Below are positions 26,511-32,847 of a stretch of 32,847 nucleotides of DNA, one piece after another. The stretch's first letter is position 1; every line of letters starts with the position of its first letter. The stretch is from positions 2,362 through 35,208 of the forward strand of contig DJAN01000075.1 in NCBI GenBank assembly GCA_002429615.1, in the 5' to 3' direction. The stretch is from Lysobacteraceae bacterium UBA6001. GTDB taxonomy: Bacteria > Pseudomonadota > Gammaproteobacteria > Xanthomonadales > Xanthomonadaceae. The position numbers and the translations under genes are program-made. Below the pieces are notes generated by a model. That model did no database searches. It had not been told where the DNA came from and worked only from the letters and a program-made list of their open reading frames with translations.

Positions 26511-27679
26511 GGCTGGTTCGGATCCTTCGGCACTTCGATCACCACCGCCTCGGTCGTGCGCGAGGTCAGCACGATCTCCGGCGTCCGCTCACCCGCATAC
26601 AGCTCGCTCTCGGTGTAGCGCGCATGCGCATAGCGCAGCAGCACGTTGGCCACCGCCGCCACCGGCAGCGCCAGCAGCATGCCGAGGAAGCCGAACAGCT
26701 GGCCGCCCGCCATCACCGCGAAGATCACCGCCACCGGGTGCAGGCCGATCTTGTCGCCGACGATGCGCGGCGTGAGCACGTAGCTCTCCATCAGCTGGCC
26801 GACGGTGAACACCACGCCCACGCCGATCAGCAGCTTGAGATCGAAACCCTGGCCCTGCACCAGCGCGGCGATCACCGCCAGCACGATGCCGGTGGTCGCG
26901 CCCAGATAGGGAATGAAGCTGATCAGGCCGGCAACCAGCCCGATCAGCAGCCCGAGCTTGAGCCCGACCAGCGACAGGCCGGCGGCGTAGATCACGCCCA
27001 GCGCGATCATCACCAGGAACTGGCCGCGGATGAAGGCGCCGAGCACGTCGTTGGACTCCAGCGCCAGGCCGGTCGCCGTGCCGATGTACTTGCGCGGGAT
27101 CACCGCCGCCACGCGTTCGACCAGCTTGTCCCAGTCGCGCAGGAAGTAGAACGTCAGGATCGGCAGCAGCGCCAGGTTCACCACCCAGGTCACCATCGCG
27201 AAGCCCGAGCGCGACAGATAGCCGAAGAAGGTCTTGGCCACGCCGCCGGCCTGGTCCCAATGGCTGCGGATCCACTCGATCAGCCGCTCCGGGTCCAGCC
27301 AGTTCATCAGCTCCAGGCCGGTCTTCTGCTCGATCCACGGCACCGCGGTGCCGATGAACCAGTCGCGCATCTGCGGCAGCGCGTTGATCAGGGTGACGAT
27401 CTGGCGCTCGATCATCGGCACCAGGATCATCATCGCCAGCACCACCAGCAGCACCATCAGCACGAACACCAGGGTCACCGCGACATTGCGCGAACGCCCG
27501 GCGCGCTCGATGCGGTCCACCAGCGGGTCGCCCAGCCAGGCCAGCAGCAGCGCCAGCACGAACGGCGTCAGCACCGGCGCCAGCAGCCAGATCACCCACA
27601 GCACGCCCACCGCCAGCGCGGCCCATTTGAGCCGGCGCAGGAACTGGGCGATCTCCGCTTCCGGGGTCTGGATCATCAT
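26507..27679 (-). CDS. AI-2E/PerM-family membrane permease
   Basis: This 390-residue inner-membrane protein of the AI-2E (UPF0118/PerM) family has multiple helices: a paired N-terminal block (about 18-48), a second at about 70-92, a central soluble stretch (about 95-150), and a C-terminal group with [20 protein letters not shown] and the conserved [10 protein letters not shown] motif. The label AI-2 exporter comes from TqsA. Other members are ion antiporters or have unknown cargo, so the substrate is open. It overlaps both neighbours, by 4 nt with hda and 4 nt with the DUF2066 gene. Confidence 0.92.
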   Translation of the reverse strand: MMIQTPEAEIAQFLRRLKWAALAVGVLWVIWLLAPVLTPFVLALLLAWLGDPLVDRIERAGRSRNVAVTLVFVLMVLLVVLAMMILVPMIERQIVTLINALPQMRDWFIGTAVPWIEQKTGLELMNWLDPERLIEWIRSHWDQAGGVAKTFFGYLSRSGFAMVTWVVNLALLPILTFYFLRDWDKLVERVAAVIPRKYIGTATGLALESNDVLGAFIRGQFLVMIALGVIYAAGLSLVGLKLGLLIGLVAGLISFIPYLGATTGIVLAVIAALVQGQGFDLKLLIGVGVVFTVGQLMESYVLTPRIVGDKIGLHPVAVIFAVMAGGQLFGFLGMLLALPVAAVANVLLRYAHARYTESELYAGERTPEIVLTSRTTEAVVIEVPKDPNQP

Positions 27680-28779
27680 TTGACGCGGTACTCCATGCGC
27701 TCACCTTCCAGCCGCACCGGGCCGTCGGTCGGCATGGTCACCGCCTCGATCGGGCTGTCCTGGCCCAGCATGCGATTCAAGCCGGACGGGCCGGTCAGCA
27801 GGTCCAGGTCCAGCTCCAGGCGGTCGCCCGACGCCTTCACCGGGCGGATCGCACGCACCACCGACACGTTCTGCAGCGCGGCCGACACGCGCAGGTAGTC
27901 GTCGGCGCTGCGCAGGCCGGTGATCACCGCGCGGTAGGTGCCGGGCACGCCGCTGTCGACCTTCTTGGCGTAGCGCTTCACCAGCGCGTCGGCGGCACCG
28001 TCGGCGCCGCCGGCCATCGCGCGGCGGGCATCGGCGTCGGTTGTGGTCCAGGTCGAGAGGACCTTGCCGTCATCGACGAACGCCCAGTCGGCGGTCCAGC
28101 CGCCACCGGCGGCGCGGGAAAGCTTGCCGATCAGCTGCATCGGCGGGCTGTAGCGGGCCGAGGCGCGGGCCACCGCGGCGGTGTCCTGGCGCCAGATCGC
28201 GCCGACCAGGGCCTGTTCGGCGGCGTCGCCGCCCGGCAGGCCGAGGCGGAAGCCGCGCTCCACCGCGCGGTCGAGCACGCTGCGCGCGGCGTTGGACTGC
28301 TGCACGCCGACCAGGCGTGGGCCGCTGCCGTCGTCGATCGCCAGCCACAGCACCGGCTTGGGGCGCGGCTGCGGCCACACCGGCAGGCCCAGGGCCGCCA
28401 CCAGGCCGTCCACATCGTCCTGGCGGAAACGCGCCACCAGGGTGGTGCGGAAGGTGGGCGCGCCGCTCGGCGAGGTGCCCTGGTCCTGGCGGTAGTCGTA
28501 ATGATCGACGTAGTTGCCGGCATTGCGCAGCGCCGGGCCGACGCCGGGCCGCCCCATCACGCTGCGGTCGCCGGACAGCTTGGCCAGCACGCTGCCCAGC
28601 GCACGCGCCAGCGCGCCGGCGCGATCGCCCTCGCTCTGGCTGTTCACGGGGACCTCGGCCTCGTAGGCCCCTTGGGCCTTGGCGACATCGCCCTCGGTAC
28701 GCAGATCGGCCTGGGCGGCGGCCATGAAGGGGGCCAGGCAGCCGGCCAGGAGCAGAAAGAGGGCAAGACTGCGGCGCAT
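27676..28779 (-). CDS. Exported DUF2066 protein
   Basis: This 367-residue protein has a signal peptide ([17 protein letters not shown], with AAAQA at about 19-23). Both a type I site after AAAQA and a lipobox LAGC at C14 are conceivable. The hydrophobic stretch continues past C14, which favours type I cleavage. The body matches DUF2066: [20 protein letters not shown], a repeat of FRTTLVARF type, and a C-terminal [20 protein letters not shown]. Its function is unknown. ATGs at 28791 and 28803 are in frame, but 28779 gives the best signal peptide. It begins a three-gene operon divergent from purM. Confidence 0.85.
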   Translation of the reverse strand: MRRSLALFLLLAGCLAPFMAAAQADLRTEGDVAKAQGAYEAEVPVNSQSEGDRAGALARALGSVLAKLSGDRSVMGRPGVGPALRNAGNYVDHYDYRQDQGTSPSGAPTFRTTLVARFRQDDVDGLVAALGLPVWPQPRPKPVLWLAIDDGSGPRLVGVQQSNAARSVLDRAVERGFRLGLPGGDAAEQALVGAIWRQDTAAVARASARYSPPMQLIGKLSRAAGGGWTADWAFVDDGKVLSTWTTTDADARRAMAGGADGAADALVKRYAKKVDSGVPGTYRAVITGLRSADDYLRVSAALQNVSVVRAIRPVKASGDRLELDLDLLTGPSGLNRMLGQDSPIEAVTMPTDGPVRLEGERMEYRVK

Positions 28780-28899
28780 TGCGGGTTCCATTGCTGGGCT
28801 CATCCGGGGGAATTGTTGCCCGAATGCCCCCCGCACGCCAACGCCGCAACGTCGGCTGCTAAAATCCACGGCCTTGCCGCCCGAAGCCCCCACCCCACC

Positions 28900-29961
28900 G
28901 TGACCAGCCAGAATACTTCCGCCCCCTCGCCGCTGACCTACCGTGAGGCGGGTGTCGACATCGATGCCGGCAACGCCCTGGTCGAGCGGATCAAGCCGCT
29001 GGTCAAGCGCAGCTTCCGCCCCGAGGTGATGGGTGGCCTGGGCGGTTTCGGCGCGCTGTTCGACCTGTCCGGCAAGTACAAGGAGCCGGTGCTGGTCTCC
29101 GGCACCGACGGCGTCGGCACCAAGCTCAAGCTCGCCCAGCAGCTGGGCCGCCACGACACCATCGGCATCGACCTGGTCGCCATGTGCGTCAACGACGTGC
29201 TGGTGCAGGGCGCCGAGCCGCTGTTCTTCCTCGACTATTTCGCCACCGGCAAGCTCGACATCGACACCGCGGCCGCGGTGGTCGGCGGCATCGCCCGCGG
29301 CTGCGAACTGTCCGGCTGCGCGCTGATCGGTGGCGAGACCGCCGAGATGCCGGACATGTACCCGCCGGGCGAGTACGACCTGGCCGGCTTCTGCGTGGCG
29401 GCGGTGGAGAAGTCCAAGCTGCTCGACGGTGCCGGCGTGCGCGCGGGCGACGTGCTGATCGGCATCGCCTCCAGCGGCCCGCATTCCAACGGCTACTCGC
29501 TGGTGCGCCGCATCTACGAGCGCGCCGGTGCGCCGGCCGAGCATGTACTGGAGGACGGCACCCGCCTGATCGACGCGCTGATGGCGCCGACCGCGCTGTA
29601 CGTCAAGCCGGTGCTGTCGCTGCTGGCTTCGCACGGCGCGGCGATCCACGGCATGGCCCACGTCACCGGCGGCGGCCTGACCGAGAACATCATCCGCGTC
29701 ATCCCGGATGGCCTGGGCCTGGACATCCGCGCCGGCAGCTGGCCGCTGCCGCCGGTGTTCCAGTGGCTGCAGCGCGAAGGCGCGGTGGCCGACAGCGAGA
29801 TGTGGCGCACCTTCAATTGTGGCGTCGGCTTCGTGCTGGTCGCCGAGCCGGCGCAGGCCGCGGCACTGGAACAGGCCATCGACGACCTCGGCCTGGCGCA
29901 CTGGCGTATCGGCGAAGTGGTCCCGGCCGCGGAAGGCGGCGAGCGCGTGCACATCGGCTGA
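28900..29961 (+). CDS. purM: Phosphoribosylformylglycinamidine cyclo-ligase (AIR synthetase)
   Basis: This 353-residue enzyme closes the imidazole ring in purine synthesis (FGAM + ATP to AIR). Diagnostic segments are [65 protein letters not shown] and [16 protein letters not shown]. The start is GTG at 28900. No in-frame ATG occurs close to the conserved region, and the hydrophilic [10 protein letters not shown] leader is short. TAAAAT at 28860-28865 could be the -10 box, but I see no good -35. The divergent DUF2066 operon shares this 120-nt region. Confidence 0.95.
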   Translation: MTSQNTSAPSPLTYREAGVDIDAGNALVERIKPLVKRSFRPEVMGGLGGFGALFDLSGKYKEPVLVSGTDGVGTKLKLAQQLGRHDTIGIDLVAMCVNDVLVQGAEPLFFLDYFATGKLDIDTAAAVVGGIARGCELSGCALIGGETAEMPDMYPPGEYDLAGFCVAAVEKSKLLDGAGVRAGDVLIGIASSGPHSNGYSLVRRIYERAGAPAEHVLEDGTRLIDALMAPTALYVKPVLSLLASHGAAIHGMAHVTGGGLTENIIRVIPDGLGLDIRAGSWPLPPVFQWLQREGAVADSEMWRTFNCGVGFVLVAEPAQAAALEQAIDDLGLAHWRIGEVVPAAEGGERVHIG

Positions 29962-29985
29962 CACGACCGCTGCCTGCCACGCCCC

Positions 29986-30594
29986 ATGAGTCCGGCAAAG
30001 AAGGCCGCCCTCGGGACGGTACTGGCGATCTTCGCCGTGACCTGGATCCGGCCCTTGTGGCCGGTCGAGCAGGCGCTGCATAGCAGCCTCACGGTCATCG
30101 GCCTGATCGCGCTGTATCTGGTCGACCGCCGCTGGCCGCTGGGCACGGGCGCGTTCGCGGCGATCTGCGGCTTCATCGCCCTGCACTGCATCGGGGCACG
30201 CTGGCTGTACTCCAACGTGCCTTACGAGCAATGGAGCCAGGCCCTGCTGGGCTGGTCGCCCGGCGAGGCCTTCGGCTGGCGGCGCAACCATTTCGATCGG
30301 CTGATCCACCTGCTGTACGGCCTGTGCTTCACCCCCGCCACGGTGCAGCTGGCACGGCGCTGGTGGCCGGCGCTGTCGTCCCGCCAAGCCTTCGTGCTCG
30401 CGGTGATGGCGGTGATGTGCAGCAGCCTGCTGTACGAGTGGCTGGAGTGGGCGATCGCGCTGCTGCTGTCGCCGGAAGCCGCCGAGGCCTATAACGGCCA
30501 GCAGGGCGACATGTGGGATGCCCATGCCGACATGCTGCTGGCCACCGTGGGCAGCCTGCTGGCCTGGCCGGCAACAAGGAGTTTCCCGCGATGA
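29986..30594 (+). CDS. DUF2238 (YjdF-like) inner-membrane protein
   Basis: This 202-residue protein has about five or six hydrophobic segments. It carries the family marks NHFDRLIHLLYGLCFTP in the middle and YEWLEWAIALLLS with GQQGDMWDAHADM toward the end. The conserved His, Asp and Glu residues lie near membrane faces. No function is known for DUF2238. It sits between purM (24 nt gap) and purN (4-nt ATGA overlap), so it is cotranscribed with purine genes without an obvious link. Confidence 0.87.
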   Translation: MSPAKKAALGTVLAIFAVTWIRPLWPVEQALHSSLTVIGLIALYLVDRRWPLGTGAFAAICGFIALHCIGARWLYSNVPYEQWSQALLGWSPGEAFGWRRNHFDRLIHLLYGLCFTPATVQLARRWWPALSSRQAFVLAVMAVMCSSLLYEWLEWAIALLLSPEAAEAYNGQQGDMWDAHADMLLATVGSLLAWPATRSFPR

Positions 30595-31283
30595 CGTCCC
30601 CTTCCCTGCACGCTCCCACCCGGCTCGCCGTGCTGGCCTCCGGCCGCGGCAGCAACCTGCAGGCCATCCTCGACGCGATCGCCGCCGGCACGCTGGACGC
30701 CGACGTCGTCGGCGTGTTCTCCGACAAACCCAGCGCCGCCGCGCTGCAGAAAGTGCCGGCGGATCGGCGCTGGGCCGCCAGCCCGCGCGACTATCCCGAC
30801 CGCGAAGCCTTCGACGCCGCGCTCGGCGACGCGCTCGCGGCCAGCGGCGCGGACTGGATCGTCTGCGCCGGCTACATGCGCATCCTCGGCGAGGCGCTGG
30901 TGCGCCGCTTCGACGGGCGCATGGTCAACATCCACCCTTCGCTGCTGCCGCTTCACCGCGGGCTGCACACGCATGCCCGGGCGATCGAGGCCGGCGATGC
31001 CGAACATGGCGCCAGCGTGCATTTCGTGATTCCCGAACTCGATGCCGGCGCCGTGCTGGCGCAGGCCCGGGTACCGGTGCTGCCGGGCGACGATGCCACC
31101 CGCCTGGCCGCGCGCGTGCTGGCGCGGGAGCATCCGCTGCTGCTGGCCAGCCTGCGCCTGCTCGCCAGCGGGCGCGTCCGCGAGGCCGGCGGACAGCTGA
31201 TGCTGGACGGTCAGTGCCTGTTTACGCCATTGCGACTAGATTCCGCCGGACATCTACGGGAAGCGGCGGACACATCGCCGTGA
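30591..31283 (+). CDS. purN: Phosphoribosylglycinamide formyltransferase
   Basis: This 230-residue enzyme transfers a formyl group from 10-formyl-tetrahydrofolate to GAR. The N-terminal LAVLASGRGSNLQAI binds the phosphate. The catalytic triad is N113 and H115 in NIHPSLLP and D151 in ELDAGAVLAQ. In the substrate loop the usual lysine/tyrosine after LLP is LHRGLHTH. AAGGAG before ATG 30591 confirms the start. The C-terminus is slightly longer than the E. coli enzyme. Confidence 0.95.
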   Translation: MTSPSLHAPTRLAVLASGRGSNLQAILDAIAAGTLDADVVGVFSDKPSAAALQKVPADRRWAASPRDYPDREAFDAALGDALAASGADWIVCAGYMRILGEALVRRFDGRMVNIHPSLLPLHRGLHTHARAIEAGDAEHGASVHFVIPELDAGAVLAQARVPVLPGDDATRLAARVLAREHPLLLASLRLLASGRVREAGGQLMLDGQCLFTPLRLDSAGHLREAADTSP

Positions 31284-31322
31284 CCTGTCCTCCGGCATCC
31301 TGAAGGTTCACTTCCCGCCCGC

Positions 31323-32123
31323 ATGCGCATGACCCGTCCCCGCCTCGCCCTGTTGGCCCTGCTGTGCTGGCCCGTGTTTCCGGGGCTGGCGCAGGAGACG
31401 CCCGTCGCCGTACCCGCCACGCCCGCGCCAGCCGAGGCCAGCCTCGCGCTGCCGGCCAGCGAGTGGAGCGCGCCGGCGCTGGAGCCGTTCGTCGCCACCT
31501 ACCAGGCCTTCTACAAGGGCAAGGAAGCCGGCGATGCGACCATGCAGGTCACCCACATCGGCGGCAACCAGTGGCGCGTGGACATGGCCGTGCGCGGCCG
31601 CAAGGGCTTCGCCAGCGTGCTGGGCCTGAACCTGGAACAGAGCACGGTGTTCGACGTGCGCGACGGCACCTATGTGCCGCTGACCCAGAGCACGGTGAAG
31701 AAGGCGCTGTTCTTCGGCAAGAAGGTCACCGGCGTATACGACTGGAACGCGCGCACCGCGCAGTGGGATGGCGACCTGAAGAAGGAACGCCGCCAGCCGA
31801 TCACGCTGGAACCGGGAGACCAGAGCGCCCTGCTGCTCAACCTCTCGCTCATGCGCGACGCCCGCCCGGGCAGCGCGCTGGGCTACCGCTATGTCGATGT
31901 CGGCCGCGTGCGCCGCTACGAATACCGCGCCGCCGACGCCACCGAGAACGTGCAGGTGGGCGATCTCAGCTATGACGCGCTGCGGGTGTTCCGCACCAAC
32001 GGCGGCGACAACGAAACCATTCTCTGGATCGCCAACGGGGTTCCCACCCCGGTACGTATCCTTCAGCGCGACAAGGGCGAGGACGAGATCGACCTGCGCC
32101 TGGTCGAATACCAAGGAGTCTGA
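31323..32123 (+). CDS. Exported DUF3108 protein, first of a tandem pair
   Basis: This 266-residue protein has a signal peptide (core LALLALLCWPVFPGLAQ), then a Pro/Ala-rich linker (about 27-45), then a DUF3108 beta-rich domain. Key phrases are FVATYQAFYKGKEAG, QSTVFDVRDGTYVPL, YDWN, WDGDLKKERR and ILWIANGVPTPVRILQR. The family is periplasmic with no established function. The next gene encodes a paralogue with the same motifs in the same order. It overlaps that gene by 1 nt (TGATG). A second ATG at 31329 is an equally possible start. Confidence 0.86.
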   Translation: MRMTRPRLALLALLCWPVFPGLAQETPVAVPATPAPAEASLALPASEWSAPALEPFVATYQAFYKGKEAGDATMQVTHIGGNQWRVDMAVRGRKGFASVLGLNLEQSTVFDVRDGTYVPLTQSTVKKALFFGKKVTGVYDWNARTAQWDGDLKKERRQPITLEPGDQSALLLNLSLMRDARPGSALGYRYVDVGRVRRYEYRAADATENVQVGDLSYDALRVFRTNGGDNETILWIANGVPTPVRILQRDKGEDEIDLRLVEYQGV

Positions 32124-32809
32124 TGATGAAGCGCCTCGCCCGTCCGTTCGCCCTGCTCGCCGCCGCGGCGCTGGCCGTTGCCAGCCTGCCGGCGTTCGCC
32201 CTGCAGCCCTTCACCGCCGATTACCAGGCCAGCTACATGGGCGTGCAGGCCAACGGCACCATGACCCTGGCCTCGGCCGGCAACAACCAGTGGCGCTATT
32301 CGCTGCAGATCCAGAACCCGATGGCCACGCTGAGCCAGAGCACGGTGTTCGAGGACAAGAACGGCCAGCTGCGCCCGCTCAGCAGCAACGACAGCTCGGT
32401 GCTGCTGGTGAAGAAGCGCAGCGTGCAGGCCAAGTACGACTGGAACAGCAACCAGGCCACCTGGAGCGGTGACGTGAAGCCCGAGCGCCGCGGCCCGGTG
32501 AAGCTGCAGGCCGGCGACATGGACGCGCTGCTGATCAACCTGGCCATCGCCCGTGACCTGGCTGCGGGCAAGCCGCTGACCTACCGCATGGTCGACGAGG
32601 GCCGCATCAAGCAGATGACCTACCAGGTAGTGGGCAAGGAAACCTTGAACGTCAACGGCAAGCCGCAGCAGGCGACCAAGGTATCGCGCGTGGACGGCAA
32701 CAAGGAATTGATCGCCTGGATCGTGCCCGACCTGCCGGTGCCGGCGCGCCTGCTGCAGCGGGAGAACGGGCAGGATTCATTGGACCTGACGATCCGCTCG
32801 CTGAAGTAA
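32123..32809 (+). CDS. Exported DUF3108 protein, second of a tandem pair
   Basis: This 228-residue protein has a signal peptide ending at about LPAFA (residue 26) and a DUF3108 domain: FTADYQASYMGVQANG, LSQSTVFEDKNGQL, YDWNSNQATWSGDVKPERR, KLQAGDMDALLINLAIARDL and the closing IVPDLPVPARLLQRENGQDSLDL. It lacks the Pro/Ala linker of the preceding paralogue. AAGGAG at 32114-32119 serves the start at 32123 (or the second ATG at 32126). The pair probably arose by tandem duplication. Its function is unknown. Confidence 0.87.
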   Translation: MMKRLARPFALLAAAALAVASLPAFALQPFTADYQASYMGVQANGTMTLASAGNNQWRYSLQIQNPMATLSQSTVFEDKNGQLRPLSSNDSSVLLVKKRSVQAKYDWNSNQATWSGDVKPERRGPVKLQAGDMDALLINLAIARDLAAGKPLTYRMVDEGRIKQMTYQVVGKETLNVNGKPQQATKVSRVDGNKELIAWIVPDLPVPARLLQRENGQDSLDLTIRSLK

Positions 32810-32829
32810 GCGACCGCATTGCTCAAACG

Positions 32830-32847
32830 AAAAGGCCCGCCGGAAAC
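32830..32847 (+). terminator. Left arm of a probable terminator cut by the window end
   Basis: AAAAGGCCCGCCGGAAAC begins 20 nt past the last stop codon. It looks like the A-tract, ascending arm and loop of an intrinsic terminator whose descending arm (expected GGCGGGCC plus T-tract) lies outside the window. It cannot be confirmed here. Confidence 0.4.

Noticed and set aside
28780..30525. Upstream extension of the DUF2066 frame opposite purM and the DUF2238 gene
   Set aside because: The long frame continues antisense through purM, but a good signal peptide starts at 28779 and the upstream residues have no protein-like character.

Overview
The window is about 32.8 kb of GC-rich, densely coding chromosomal DNA, most consistent with a member of the Xanthomonadaceae (Xanthomonas / Stenotrophomonas / Pseudoxanthomonas group). 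The grounds are the Xanthomonas-type Rrf2 regulator heading a suf operon, the HU protein with a histone-H1-like Lys/Ala tail, the AmgK-MurU pair, and three copies of a 26-nt hairpin repeat (containing TAGGAGCGGCTTCAGCCGCG) of a kind common in these genomes. I cannot fix the genus from sequence alone. I see no rRNA, tRNA, CRISPR array, insertion sequence or phage gene. Almost everything looks like core genome with compact, often translationally coupled operons.

Layout. 1-388: no gene, only repeats and terminators. 389-5880: osmC (minus), an EF-G-like GTPase, an HU/H1-like nucleoid protein, an M23 peptidase, a DUF3861-like protein, a DUF1439 exported protein, and a SET-domain methyltransferase (minus). 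6046-12632: the suf iron-sulfur operon (regulator, sufB, an LprI-like gene, sufC, sufD, sufS), followed by a GNAT acetyltransferase and a Rieske ferredoxin. 12759-20676: an iron block. It begins with a Fur-box promoter, a Fiu/PiuA-type TonB siderophore receptor and PiuC. A second Fur-box promoter then drives a five-gene redox operon: PepSY membrane protein, DUF2271, DUF4198, ApbE and a membrane-anchored diflavin reductase. 20673-21823: HutD/Ves-like and ComEA-like genes (minus). 22021-25642: M20 peptidase, GlsB-like membrane protein, amgK-murU. 25824-28779 (minus): DUF2066, AI-2E/PerM permease and hda. Divergently, 28900-32809: purM, DUF2238, purN and two tandem DUF3108 genes.

How the genes work together. 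The most interesting part is 12.7-20.7 kb. The receptor would import Fe(III)-siderophore. The five-gene operon has the parts of a cytoplasm-to-periplasm electron relay: an NADPH/FAD/FMN reductase with two N-terminal membrane helices, a small PepSY membrane protein with histidines near its helices, an FMN transferase, and an exported DUF2271 protein. The DUF2271 protein carries a flavinylation-like motif (DGVSGPT). A Fur-like box at its promoter suggests that it reduces iron, perhaps to release it from siderophores. The neighbouring suf operon is the consumer of that iron. A second speculative theme is an HU protein with an H1-like lysine tail lying about 1.8 kb from a SET-domain lysine methyltransferase.
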